DNA of 64,000 nucleotides from Ancylobacter sp. Lp-2 (GTDB taxonomy: Bacteria > Pseudomonadota > Alphaproteobacteria > Rhizobiales > Xanthobacteraceae). The notes beneath the pieces are model-generated. The model saw only the letters and a program-made list of their open reading frames with translations, was not told the origin of the DNA and ran no database searches. The stretch spans positions 1 to 64,000 of the forward strand of contig NZ_JAJALI010000016.1 of NCBI RefSeq assembly GCF_020523795.1, read 5' to 3'. A program made the translations under genes and the position numbers. This document shows positions 48,706-57,721 of this stretch, one piece after another. Positions within the stretch are counted from its first letter, which is position 1; every line of letters starts with the position of its first letter.

Positions 48706-49512
48706 TCAACGCCCCAGATAGACTTCGATGACGCGCTCATTGGCGCTGACCTGGTCGAGCGTGCCCTCGGCAAGCACCGATCCTTCGTGCAGGCACATCA
48801 CCCGCACGCCGAGATCGCGCACGAAGGTCATGTCGTGCTCGACCACCACCACGGAATGGCCGTTGGCGTTGATCTCGCGCAGCAATTCGGCGGTCTGCGC
48901 CGTCTCGGCGTCGGTCATGCCGGCCACCGGCTCGTCGACCAGCAGGAGCTTCGGATCCTGCGCCAGCAGCATGCCAATCTCCAGCCACTGCTTCTGCCCG
49001 TGCGACAGCGCGCCGCCGAGGCGGTCGCGATGCCCGCTCAGCTTGATGGTCTCGAAGATCTCGTCGATCTTCTCGCGCTCGGCGGCGGTCTCGCGGCGGA
49101 AGATGTTGGCGAGCGCGCCGCGCTGCCCCTTCAGCGCGAGGCGCAGATTGTCGATCACCGTGTGCATCTCGAACACGGTCGGCTTCTGGAACTTGCGGCC
49201 GATGCCGAGCGTGGCGATCTGCGTCTCGTCGAGCTTGGTGAGGTCGGTGGTGCCGCCGGCGAAGAAGACGTCGCCCTTGTCGGGGCGGGTCTTTCCGGTG
49301 ATCACGTCCATCATCGTCGTCTTGCCGGCGCCGTTCGGGCCGATCACGGCGCGCATCTCGCCGGGATCGACGGTGAAGGACAGCGAGTTCAGCGCCCGGA
49401 AACCGTCGAAGGTGACGGTGACGCCGTCGAGATAGAGCAGCGCCTCGGTCAGGTCCTTCTTGGCGATGGCCTCGACGGGGACGTCGGGTTCAAGCGTGTC
49501 GGCTGCGCTCAT
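48706..49512 (-). CDS. urtD: Urea ABC transporter ATP-binding protein UrtD
   Basis: The 268-aa LivG-like ATPase has Walker A GPNGAGKTTMMDVITG, a signature LSHGQKQWLEIGMLLAQ (the non-canonical LSHGQ typical of the LivG/UrtD line) and Walker B LLLVDEPVAGMTD. It pairs with UrtE to drive UrtB/UrtC. It starts 10 bp after the urtC stop. Confidence 0.94.
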   Translation of the reverse strand: MSAADTLEPDVPVEAIAKKDLTEALLYLDGVTVTFDGFRALNSLSFTVDPGEMRAVIGPNGAGKTTMMDVITGKTRPDKGDVFFAGGTTDLTKLDETQIATLGIGRKFQKPTVFEMHTVIDNLRLALKGQRGALANIFRRETAAEREKIDEIFETIKLSGHRDRLGGALSHGQKQWLEIGMLLAQDPKLLLVDEPVAGMTDAETAQTAELLREINANGHSVVVVEHDMTFVRDLGVRVMCLHEGSVLAEGTLDQVSANERVIEVYLGR

Positions 49513-49522
49513 GTCGGTCCCC

Positions 49523-50698
49523 TCACTCGGCCGGCTTGGGTTCGGGCAACTTGTCGGGCGGCGCCAGATCGTCCGGCGCCAGATCCTCCGGCGCCGGCGC
49601 GCGGGCGCGGCGCCAGTCGTAGAAGGTGCCGACGATGCCCTTGGGCAGGAACAGCGTCACCGCGACGAACAGGCCGCCCAGCATGAACAGCCAGTAGGGC
49701 GCCAGCAGGCCGGAGGTGAAATAGGTCTTGGCGTAGTTCACCAGCACCGCGCCGAGCGCCGCGCCCACCAGCGTGCCGCGTCCGCCCACCGCCACCCAGA
49801 CGATGATCTCGATGGAGTTGGCGGGCGAGAACTCGCCGGGATTGATGATGCCGACCTGCGGCACGTAGAGCGCCCCGGCGATGCCGGCCAGCATGGCCGA
49901 GACCACGAAGGCCACCACCTTGTAGTTCTCCGCCCGGTAGCCGGTGAAACGCACCCGCGTCTCGGCGTCGCGGATGGCGATCAGCACCTTGCCGAAATGC
50001 GAGCGCACCAGGAAGCGGCACAGCACATAGCCCAGCGCCAGCGCCAGCGCGGAGAGCACGAACAGCACGAGCCGGGTGCCGTCGGCCTGGATGTTGAAGC
50101 CGAGAATGTCCTTGAAGTCGGTGAGGCCGTTATTGCCGCCGAAGCCCATGTCGTTGCGGAAGAAGGCCAGGAGCAGCGCGAAGGTCATCGCCTGGGTGAT
50201 GATCGACAGATACACGCCGGTCACGCGCGAGCGGAAGGCGAACCAGCCGAACACCAGAGCGAGGATGCCCGGCGCCAGCAGCACCATCAGCGCGGCGAAG
50301 GGGAAGAGGTCGAAGCCGTGCCAGAACCACGGCAGTTCCTTCCAGTTCAGGAACACCATGAAGTCCGGCAGCACCGGGTCGCCATAGACGCCGCGCGGGC
50401 CGATCTGGCGCATGAGGTACATGCCCATCGCATAGCCGCCGAGCGCGAAGAAGGCGCCATGGCCGAGCGAGAGGATGCCGACATAGCCCCAGATCAGGTC
50501 GACCGACAGCGCGAGCAGCGCATAGGTCAGGTACTTGCCGAGCAGCGAGACCACATAGGTCGGCACGTGCAGGGCGGAGTCCGGCGAGGTCAGGAGGTTG
50601 AGCGCCGGCACCAGCACGGCGGCTCCCAGCACCACGGCTAGGAAGACGAGGCCGCTCCTGCCGAGCAGCACGGGTTGCGGCGTCAGGGCGTTGCTCAT
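49523..50698 (-). CDS. urtC: Urea ABC transporter permease UrtC
   Basis: This 391-aa LivM-like permease has about ten helices and the conserved motif SVDLIWGYVGILSLGHGAFFALGGYAMGMY (split here as SVDLIWGYVG and SLGHGAFFALGGYAMG), with RSHFGKVLIAIRDAETRVRF as the ATPase contact. ATG 50698 overlaps the urtB stop in ATGA. The frame opens upstream but only over urtB. Confidence 0.94.
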   Translation of the reverse strand: MSNALTPQPVLLGRSGLVFLAVVLGAAVLVPALNLLTSPDSALHVPTYVVSLLGKYLTYALLALSVDLIWGYVGILSLGHGAFFALGGYAMGMYLMRQIGPRGVYGDPVLPDFMVFLNWKELPWFWHGFDLFPFAALMVLLAPGILALVFGWFAFRSRVTGVYLSIITQAMTFALLLAFFRNDMGFGGNNGLTDFKDILGFNIQADGTRLVLFVLSALALALGYVLCRFLVRSHFGKVLIAIRDAETRVRFTGYRAENYKVVAFVVSAMLAGIAGALYVPQVGIINPGEFSPANSIEIIVWVAVGGRGTLVGAALGAVLVNYAKTYFTSGLLAPYWLFMLGGLFVAVTLFLPKGIVGTFYDWRRARAPAPEDLAPDDLAPPDKLPEPKPAE

Positions 50699-52341
50699 GA
50701 TTCGATCGCCCGCCCCTTGAGAGCGAAGAGGCCGCGCGGCCGCTTCTGGATGAACAGGATGACGATGACCAAGAGCGCGATCTTGCCGAGCACCGCGCCG
50801 GCATAGGGCTCCAGCATCTTGTTGGCGATGCCGAGCGACATGGCACCGACCAGCGTGCCCCACAGATTGCCCACCCCGCCGAACACCACGACGAGGAATG
50901 AGTCGATGATGTAGCTCTGGCCGAGATTGGGCGACACGTTGTCGATCTGCGAGAGCGCCACCCCGGCGATGCCGGCGATGCCGGAGCCGAGGCCGAAGGT
51001 CATGGCGTCGACCCAGTTAGTGCGGATGCCCATGGAGGCGGCCATGCGGCGGTTCTGCGTCACCGCCCGCATCTCCAGCCCGATGCGGGTCAGCCGCAGC
51101 GTGGCGAGCAGCGCCACGAAGACCAGCATGGCGAAGACGATGATCCACAGCCGGCCATAGGTGATGGAAAGCTGGCCGAGCTCGAAGGCACCGGACATCC
51201 AGCTGGGCGCGCCGACCTCGCGGTTGGTCGGGCCGAAGGCGGTGCGGATCGCCTGCTGCAGGATCAGCGAGATGCCCCAGGTGGCGAGCAGGGTTTCCAG
51301 CGCGCGGCCATAGAGGAAGCGGATCACCGTGCGCTCGATCAGGACGCCGATCAACCCGGTGAACAGGAAGGCGACGGGAATGGCGATCAGCAGCGACAGG
51401 TCGAACAGCGCCGGATTGTAGGTGCGGATCAGTTCCTGCACCACGAAGGTCACATAGGCGCCGAGCATCACCATCTCGCCATGCGCCATGTTGATGACGC
51501 CCATCACGCCGAAGGTGATGGCGAGGCCGATGGCGGCGAGCAGCAGCACCGAGCCGAGCGAGACGCCGTACCAGATGTTCTGGCCCACCGACCAGATGGC
51601 GAGGCTGCGCTCGATGCCGGCGATGGCGCCCTGCGCCGCCGCCTTCACCGCCGGCGAGGCATCGGCCGGCACGCTGCGCAGCACGGCGAGCGCGTCCTGG
51701 TTACCCTGGGCGCCGACGGTCTCGATGGCGGCGATGCGCTCGGCCTCGGGAACGCCCGCCTTGCCGATCACGATCGAGGCGCGGGCAAGGGTGAGCGCGG
51801 TCTTGACCTTGGCGTCGGTCTCCTTGGCGAGCGCGGCGTCGAGCGCCGGCAGCGCCGCCTCGTCGCGGGCGCGCATCACCGCGCTCGCGGCCTCCAGTCG
51901 CTTGGCCGGGTCGGGATTGACGAGAGCCAGCGTGCCGCTCGCCGCCTCGATGGCGCGGCGGATGCGGTTGTTCACCCGCACCGCCTTCACGCCCGGCGGC
52001 GCCTCGGCGACCGGCTGCCCGGTGGCGGCATCAACGAGGCCGCCCTGCGGGGTCTTGATCAGCACCTGCTTGGTGGCCGGGCTGTAACTCAGCCGCCCAT
52101 CGGCCAGCGCCGCGACGATGCCGGCGGCCGCCGGGCTGCCGCTCACGGCGAGCGCCCCGAGCGCAGATTCGGTGTCGTCATATTTGTCGGTGGTGAGCTG
52201 GGCCAGCGGGGCGCTGATGTCGGGCGCCGCTCCTTGGGCCATGACGGCCCCCGGCGACAGGAAAGCGCCGGCGAGGAGGCCGAGGGCAAGGAGCAGCACG
52301 CAGCCGAGACGGCTGGGAAGGCCACGGGAAATCATCGTCAT
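50695..52341 (-). CDS. urtB: Urea ABC transporter permease UrtB
   Basis: The 548-aa protein has a signal-like N-terminus and an extra periplasmic helical domain of about 240 residues (AALADGRLSYSPATKQV, EAASAVMRARDEAALPALDA). The LivH-like permease core follows (FGVMGVINMAHGEMVMLGAYV, GIRTNWVDAMTFGLGSGIAGIA). The soluble domain is the hallmark that separates UrtB from LivH. Confidence 0.94.
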   Translation of the reverse strand: MTMISRGLPSRLGCVLLLALGLLAGAFLSPGAVMAQGAAPDISAPLAQLTTDKYDDTESALGALAVSGSPAAAGIVAALADGRLSYSPATKQVLIKTPQGGLVDAATGQPVAEAPPGVKAVRVNNRIRRAIEAASGTLALVNPDPAKRLEAASAVMRARDEAALPALDAALAKETDAKVKTALTLARASIVIGKAGVPEAERIAAIETVGAQGNQDALAVLRSVPADASPAVKAAAQGAIAGIERSLAIWSVGQNIWYGVSLGSVLLLAAIGLAITFGVMGVINMAHGEMVMLGAYVTFVVQELIRTYNPALFDLSLLIAIPVAFLFTGLIGVLIERTVIRFLYGRALETLLATWGISLILQQAIRTAFGPTNREVGAPSWMSGAFELGQLSITYGRLWIIVFAMLVFVALLATLRLTRIGLEMRAVTQNRRMAASMGIRTNWVDAMTFGLGSGIAGIAGVALSQIDNVSPNLGQSYIIDSFLVVVFGGVGNLWGTLVGAMSLGIANKMLEPYAGAVLGKIALLVIVILFIQKRPRGLFALKGRAIES

Positions 52342-52509
52342 CCGTCGGTGCGAGTGCGGATGGAGCCGGAAGCGGTCCGGCGGCGGGTCGCCCGGCGGCG
52401 GGTCGTGCCCGCCGCCGGGTCGATCGGGAAAGGTGGGTCAGGCCGTCCGCGTCGGACGCAGACCGGCCGGACCGTCCCTCATCGGCCGCGCATCACTGCG
52501 CGCCGCACT

Positions 52510-53814
52510 TCACTGCGCGCCGCACTTGCCGGTCTTGACGTTGAAGTTGCCGCAGTTCATCGGCGAGCGCCAATCGGCGATCAGGTCCTTGGAACCTTCG
52601 AGATACGGCGACCATTCTTCGGCGACGATCAGGCCAGGGGTCTTCTCGACGACGTCGAACTGGCCATCATCCTTGATTTCGCCGATCAGCACCGGCTTGG
52701 TGATGTGGTGGTTCGGCATCATGGTGGAGAAGCCGCCGGTCAGGTTCGGCACGGAGACGCCGATCAACGCCGGGATGACCTTGTCCGGATCGGTGGTGCC
52801 GGCCTTCTCGACCGCCTTGACCCACATGTTGAAGCCGATGACGGTGGCTTCCATCGGGTCGTTGGTCACGCGCTTGTCGTTCTTGATGTAGCCGCGCCAC
52901 TTCTTGATGAAGTCGGCGTTCTCCGGCACGTCGACCGACTGGAAGTAGTTCCAGGCGGCGAGATGGCCGACCAGCGGCTTGGTGTCGATGCCGGCGAGCT
53001 CTTCCTCACCCACCGAGAAGGCCACGACCGGGATGTCGGTCGCCTTGATGCCCTGGTTGCCGAGTTCCTTGTAGAACGGCACGTTGGCGTCGCCGTTGAT
53101 GGTCGAAACCACGGCGGTCTTCTTGCCCGCCGAGCCGAACTTCTTGATGTCGGCGACGATGGTCTGCCAGTCGGAGTGACCGAACGGCGTGTAGTTGATC
53201 ATGATGTCCTCGGCGGCGACGCCCTTGGACTTCAGATAGGCCTCGAGGATCTTGTTGGTGGTGCGCGGATAGACGTAGTCGGTGCCGGCGAGCACCCAGC
53301 GCTTCACACCCTCGTTTTCCATCAGGTAGTCGACGGCGGGGATCGCCTGCTGGTTCGGGGCGGCGCCGGTGTAGAACACATTGCGCTCGCTCTCCTCGCC
53401 CTCGTACTGGACGGGGTAGAACAGGATGCCGTTGAGCTCCTTGAACACCGGCAGCACCGACTTGCGCGACACCGAGGTCCAGCAGCCGAACACCACGGCG
53501 ACCTTCTCCTTGGCGAGCAGCTCACGCGCCTTCTCGGCGAAGAGCGGCCAGTTGGAGGCCGGGTCGACCACGACCGGGACCAGCTTCTTGCCGAGAACGC
53601 CGCCGGCGGCGTTCTGCTGGTCGACCATGAACAGCACGGTATCCTTCAGCGTCGTCTCCGAGATGGCCATGGTGCCGGACAGAGAGTGGAGGACGCCAAC
53701 CTTGATCGTTTCCTGGGCAGCTGCGGGCACGGCGACGCCGGCAATCGCCAGGGCGGCAGCGCCGGCCACGGCGCGGCCAGCCACGCGGCGCGCATGGGAG
53801 AACAGATTAGACAT
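52510..53814 (-). CDS. urtA: Urea ABC transporter substrate-binding protein UrtA
   Basis: This is a 434-aa periplasmic urea receptor. The signal peptide is AGRAVAGAAALAIAGVAV (cleavage after AAAQ). The mature part starts ETIKVGVLHSLSGTMAISE, the FmdD/UrtA signature, and contains VFGCWTSVSRKSVLPVFKE and FYPVQYEGEESERNVFYTG, both strongly conserved in UrtA. ATG 53814 follows GAAGGGAACG. First gene of the urt-ure run. Confidence 0.95.
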   Translation of the reverse strand: MSNLFSHARRVAGRAVAGAAALAIAGVAVPAAAQETIKVGVLHSLSGTMAISETTLKDTVLFMVDQQNAAGGVLGKKLVPVVVDPASNWPLFAEKARELLAKEKVAVVFGCWTSVSRKSVLPVFKELNGILFYPVQYEGEESERNVFYTGAAPNQQAIPAVDYLMENEGVKRWVLAGTDYVYPRTTNKILEAYLKSKGVAAEDIMINYTPFGHSDWQTIVADIKKFGSAGKKTAVVSTINGDANVPFYKELGNQGIKATDIPVVAFSVGEEELAGIDTKPLVGHLAAWNYFQSVDVPENADFIKKWRGYIKNDKRVTNDPMEATVIGFNMWVKAVEKAGTTDPDKVIPALIGVSVPNLTGGFSTMMPNHHITKPVLIGEIKDDGQFDVVEKTPGLIVAEEWSPYLEGSKDLIADWRSPMNCGNFNVKTGKCGAQ

Positions 53815-53873
53815 ATTCGTTCCCTTCTGGAGTTCGCACGCAGGACCCCCGTCCGCGTGCCGGAAGGGATGGT

Positions 53874-53889
53874 TGCAACGCCCGTGCCA
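53874..53889 (-). promoter_or_regulatory. Sigma-54 promoter of the urt-ure operon
   Basis: The complement reads TGGCACGGGCGTTGCA, an exact match to TGGCAC-N5-TTGCA. It predicts a transcript starting near 53863, about 50 nt before the urtA ATG. This implies control by sigma-54 and an activator such as NtrC, as known for many urea and urease operons. I did not identify the NtrC sites. Confidence 0.85.
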
Positions 53890-54069
53890 AACCAACTTTC
53901 GGGAAACGCAATACGTCGAATGCCGCAGACCAATCTGTTGGCCGGCAAATAGATCAAAAATTGAGCAAATGCCGTTCCACTAAGCGGCCTGTATGCAGCA
54001 TTGCCCGCCGCGCCCAAACGCCCGGCAAGCACGCGTCACACATACGCGTCACGAACTCGCGCCACACAC

Positions 54070-55221
54070 TCACGCCGCCTGGCGGAGCCGCTCCAGCCGG
54101 CCGAGCGCCGCATCCAGCGTGGCGTCGGTCTTGGCGAAGCAGAAGCGCACGACGCTCCGCACCGCGTCGCGCGCATAGAAGGCCGAGACCGGGATGGCGG
54201 CGACGCCATGGCGCTCCACCATGTCGCGGCAGAACGCCTCGTCGTCGAGCCGCGGGTCGAGGGCGGTGAGGTCGACATTGAGGAAATAGGTGCCGGCGCT
54301 CGGCAGCGGCGTCAGGCCGAGCGCGGCGAGCCCGTCCGCCAGCCGGTCGCGCGAGCGCTGCAGCCCGGCGCGCGTGTCCTCGAACCAGGCCGGGTCCTTG
54401 CCGAGCCCATAGGCGACGGCGTGCTGCAGCGACGGCGGGGTGGTGAAGGTGAGGAACTGGTGCGCCTTGGACAGGCTCTTCATCAGTTCCGGCGCCGCGC
54501 AGACCATGCCGACCTTCCAGCCGGTCATGCCGAAGATCTTGCCGGCCGAAGCGATCTTCACGCTACGCTCGCGCAGGCCGGGCAGCGACAGCACCGAGAC
54601 GTGGCGGCGACCGTCGAACACCACATGCTCCCACACCTCGTCGGCGACCAGCACCGCGTCGGAGCGCCGGCAGAACTCGGCCAGCAGGTCCAGTTCCTCG
54701 CGCTCGAAGACGCGGCCGGTCGGGTTGTGCGGGTTGTTGAACAGTACGACGCGGGTCTTCGGCGTGAAGGCGCTTGCCAGCACCTCCTCGGTCAGCCGCC
54801 AGTGCGGCGGGGTCAGCCGGGCGAGGCGCGGCACGCCGCCGGCACGCTCGACCAGCGGCAGATAGGCGTCGTAGAGCGGCTGGAACAGCACCACCTCGTC
54901 GCCCGGCTCGATCAGCGCCAGCAACGCCCCGGCGATCGCCTCGGTGGCACCGGAGGTCACCATGATCTCGCCGGGATCGAGGTCCAGCCCCTGCCAGTGG
55001 CGGTAATGCGCCGCTGCCGCCTGCCGCAGCTCCGGCACCCCCATCATCGGCGGGTACTGGTTCCAGCCGTCGAGCACCGCCTGCGCCGCCTTCTCGCGCA
55101 CGTCGCGCGGGCCGGGATCGTCGGGGAAACCCTGGCCGAGATTGACAGCGTCGTGCTGACGCGCCAGCTGCGACATGGTCTCGAAGACGGTGGTGGGAAG
55201 CCCGGCGAAGATCGAATTCAT
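54070..55221 (-). CDS. PLP-dependent class I/II aminotransferase (YbdL/KAT-like)
   Basis: The 383-aa fold-type I enzyme has NLGQGFPDDPGP near residue 27, YPPMMGVPELRQAAAAHY, TSGATEAIAGAL, NNPHNPTGRVF and the PLP lysine in SAGKIFGMTGWKVG (near residue 235). This is the YbdL/kynurenine-aminotransferase (KAT II-like) branch, with methionine or aromatic amino acids and 2-oxo acids as likely substrates. It sits upstream of urtA on the same strand, but a 256-bp gap with its own sigma-54 site separates them. Confidence 0.87.
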   Translation of the reverse strand: MNSIFAGLPTTVFETMSQLARQHDAVNLGQGFPDDPGPRDVREKAAQAVLDGWNQYPPMMGVPELRQAAAAHYRHWQGLDLDPGEIMVTSGATEAIAGALLALIEPGDEVVLFQPLYDAYLPLVERAGGVPRLARLTPPHWRLTEEVLASAFTPKTRVVLFNNPHNPTGRVFEREELDLLAEFCRRSDAVLVADEVWEHVVFDGRRHVSVLSLPGLRERSVKIASAGKIFGMTGWKVGMVCAAPELMKSLSKAHQFLTFTTPPSLQHAVAYGLGKDPAWFEDTRAGLQRSRDRLADGLAALGLTPLPSAGTYFLNVDLTALDPRLDDEAFCRDMVERHGVAAIPVSAFYARDAVRSVVRFCFAKTDATLDAALGRLERLRQAA

Positions 55222-55346
55222 TTACAGCGCATCCGCGTAAAATAACGCGATCTGACATCGCGCCTCTGTCTTATCGGTCCGCCGCCGGCAAAAGGGAAGG
55301 CCCGCTTTGGTGGCAGGCCCGCAACAAGGCCCCGAAGGCGTCGGCC

Positions 55347-56459
55347 TCACGCCCCCACCAGCACCGCGTGATTGTCGAAGCGCGGCCCGCCGGAGCGGCG
55401 GGCGATCACCCCCACCCCCTCGTCGTCGACGCCGATCAGCACGACGTCGCCGAGGCCGGAGGTGGCGAGAAAGCGCCCTCCTTCCTGGGTGGGGGCGAGG
55501 CCACAGCCATCGACCAGCGGCACACCGCCGAGGAAGCGTCCCTCGCGCGTCCACACCGCGACGCGGTTGCCGCGCGGGCTGGCGGCGGCGACATAGCGGC
55601 CGGAGCGGTCGACCGCCACCGAGCCGATATAGGTGCGGAAGCCGCGCCACGCCTCGTCCGGCGCGTCGAAGGCGCGCAGCCGCCCGTCCGCCTCCACGGC
55701 ATAGACCAGCGGCCGGGCGATGGAATCGTTGAGCAGGTCCTGCGCCGCCACCACCACCAGCCCGTCATCCGAGCGGGCGAGGTGGCGCAGCGACAGCGAG
55801 AGGAGGTCTCCGTCGAGCGCGCCGACCGCCCGTATCTGCCCGCTCGCCGGATCGAGGATGGCGACGCTGGCATCCGCGACCTCGGCGCCGAGCGCTTCCG
55901 GCGTGTGCGGCTCGATGCCGCCATTGGCGACCACCAGCCCGCCGAGTGCCGGCAGCATGTCGTGCGGGCCGATGCCGGAGGAGGCCCATTCGGCCACCAC
56001 CGAGAAGCCATCCGCCACCTCCCGCAGCGAGACGACGCCCTGCCCGCTCTCCCGCTCGATCTCGACCGCGTAGAAGCGCCGGCCGCCCTCGACGAAGCGG
56101 CCATGGCCGGAGAACACCCGCCCCTCGCCCGGCTCGAAGCTGGCGAGCACCCGGCCCTCGCGGCGGTCGAACAGCACGGCGGTGGTGCCGGGGCGGCGGG
56201 CCACCGCCACGGCGGTGCGCCCGTCCGGGCTCGGTTCCACCCAGTGCAGCCGCTGGGCGCCGCGCCCCACCGTGGTGGCGCCGAAATCGGCGGAGAGCAC
56301 CACCGGGGCGAAGCCGCCCTCCACCCCGGCGGTCGCCAGCCATTCGGCGTCGAGCAAATGGTCGCGCGCATGGGCGGCGCCGAGCAGCGCGCGCGGCATC
56401 GCCATCAGCCCGCCGAGGCCGGCGAGCAGGTTGCGACGGGTGGCGGAAAGTGCGCCCAT
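55347..56459 (-). CDS. DUF1513 family exported beta-propeller protein
   Basis: The 370-aa protein starts with a twin-arginine-like signal (TRRNLLAGLGGLMAM, RR at 7-8). The rest is made of repeating short strands such as HWVEPSPDGRTAVAVARRPG and SVAVDRSGRYVAAASPRGNR, like a seven-bladed propeller. DUF1513 proteins are typically found with imelysin genes in iron-regulated loci. The start at 56459 follows GGAGGCCGAG. It is the last gene of the imelysin run, with repeat copy C immediately upstream. Confidence 0.82.
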   Translation of the reverse strand: MGALSATRRNLLAGLGGLMAMPRALLGAAHARDHLLDAEWLATAGVEGGFAPVVLSADFGATTVGRGAQRLHWVEPSPDGRTAVAVARRPGTTAVLFDRREGRVLASFEPGEGRVFSGHGRFVEGGRRFYAVEIERESGQGVVSLREVADGFSVVAEWASSGIGPHDMLPALGGLVVANGGIEPHTPEALGAEVADASVAILDPASGQIRAVGALDGDLLSLSLRHLARSDDGLVVVAAQDLLNDSIARPLVYAVEADGRLRAFDAPDEAWRGFRTYIGSVAVDRSGRYVAAASPRGNRVAVWTREGRFLGGVPLVDGCGLAPTQEGGRFLATSGLGDVVLIGVDDEGVGVIARRSGGPRFDNHAVLVGA

Positions 56460-56470
56460 CTCGGCCTCCT

Positions 56471-56574
56471 GGAGCATTTTCGAGCGACGCGGGTACCGGG
56501 TCGCGTGAAAAATACGTATTGACAAGTACTTAGACCACTTCCGACGAACTGGAGCTCACCGGAAATGCTCTAGT
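56471..56574 (+). repeat. Palindromic intergenic repeat, copy C (diverged)
   Basis: Related to copies A and B: GAGCATTTTCGAGCGACGCG, then GGTCGCGTGAAAAATACG, ending GGAAATGCTCTAG. It fills the 110-bp gap between the second imelysin gene and the DUF1513 gene, and its CTAG end forms the TAG stop of the imelysin gene. Confidence 0.75.
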
Positions 56575-57694
56575 CGCCATCGAGGGAATTGAAGCCGAGC
56601 GCGACGCCGAGCCCGGAGGCCAGCGGATCGGCGACGCTCGCCTGCGCCGCCTTGAAGACGGTGATGGCGTCGTGCAGCGCCTTGCGCCCCTGCGTGGTCT
56701 TGGTGGCGGCGCCGATATCGTCCGGCAGCTTCGCGGCGGCGGCATCGGCGGCGGCAAACGCCTTGTCGAGCGCCTCGCGACCCTTGGGGTCGAGCCCTTC
56801 GCCGAGCCGGGTGCCGAGCGAGTCGGCGCTGGCGATCATCGCGACGATGGTGGCCTTGGAGCGACCGCTGCGCCGGCGGTCGGCGGTGAGCGGCTTGGCG
56901 TCGTCCGCCGTCTTGCCGAGCACGGCGAGCATGCGCTGGTCGACGACGCGCTGATAGGCGCCGGCGAGGTCGGTGACGATCTGGTTCATCAGCGCCGAGG
57001 GATCGGGGAAATAGACCGGATCGGACTTGCCGGCGATCAGCTGCGCCAGCAGGCCGTCCTGCCGGTTGCCCCAGCCCTGGCGTATCTCGCTGGCGATGGC
57101 CTCGATATTGGTGGCGATGGCCAGCCCGATGGCGCAGCGGCGGCCGGCCTCCGGGCCGGAGAGCAGCGCCGCTGCGGCGCCATCGTCATAAAGCAGGCGC
57201 TCCAGCGCCGGCAGGCCCTGCGCCGCGGCGCTGAGGCGGGGAAAGCGCTCGGCATGCAACCGCTCGTCGGTCGGATCGGCGACGAGATCGGCAATCGAGC
57301 GGGCGACGGCGTTGCGTCGCTCGGGAAACAGGTTCATCCGGTCGGCTCGCAGCGACAGCATCACCGGGCCGAAGGTGATGAACTCCACCGCCGCCCAGCC
57401 ATCCGACACCGCGCCGAAGCGGGTCTTGAGCCCGGCAATGCCCGCCTGCGACGGCGCAGCGCAGAGGGCCTGCCAGGCCTCGCGATTGGCGCGGGCCTCG
57501 GCGAGCAGCGTGTCATAGCGCGGCAGCAGCCAGCTCTCCACCACCTCGGGCCCCGAGATCGCGGCGGCATCCGCGCGGCCGACGAAGAAGGTGCCCAGTA
57601 GCGAGGCGGCAGCCGCGACGACGGGCACGCCCTGCGCCGCCTGCCCCATTTGCGAGGCAAGCGCGAGAACAAGGGCGAAGGGTGAACGGCGCAT
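56570..57694 (-). CDS. Imelysin-family (M75-like) exported protein, second copy
   Basis: This is a 374-aa all-helical exported protein. The N-terminal hydrophobic region may be a signal (SPFALVLALASQM) or an anchor. It matches the imelysin/EfeO-like group by SGPEVVESWLLPRYDTLLAEA, DGWAAVEFITFGPVML and the closing SGLGVALGFNSLDGD. The GxHxxE motif of the main imelysin group is replaced by GWAAVEF, a known variant. Suggested role is periplasmic metal (iron) handling, probably not proteolysis. It lies 27 bp from the di-haem gene. Confidence 0.8.
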   Translation of the reverse strand: MRRSPFALVLALASQMGQAAQGVPVVAAAASLLGTFFVGRADAAAISGPEVVESWLLPRYDTLLAEARANREAWQALCAAPSQAGIAGLKTRFGAVSDGWAAVEFITFGPVMLSLRADRMNLFPERRNAVARSIADLVADPTDERLHAERFPRLSAAAQGLPALERLLYDDGAAAALLSGPEAGRRCAIGLAIATNIEAIASEIRQGWGNRQDGLLAQLIAGKSDPVYFPDPSALMNQIVTDLAGAYQRVVDQRMLAVLGKTADDAKPLTADRRRSGRSKATIVAMIASADSLGTRLGEGLDPKGREALDKAFAAADAAAAKLPDDIGAATKTTQGRKALHDAITVFKAAQASVADPLASGLGVALGFNSLDGD

Positions 57695-57721
57695 GGAAAG
57701 ATCCCCGGCTCGCGGATGGCA

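Noticed and set aside
51481..53952. An 823-aa plus-strand open frame over urtB/urtA
   Set aside because: Antisense to two confidently identified genes; low-complexity His/Arg/Asp/Gly composition.
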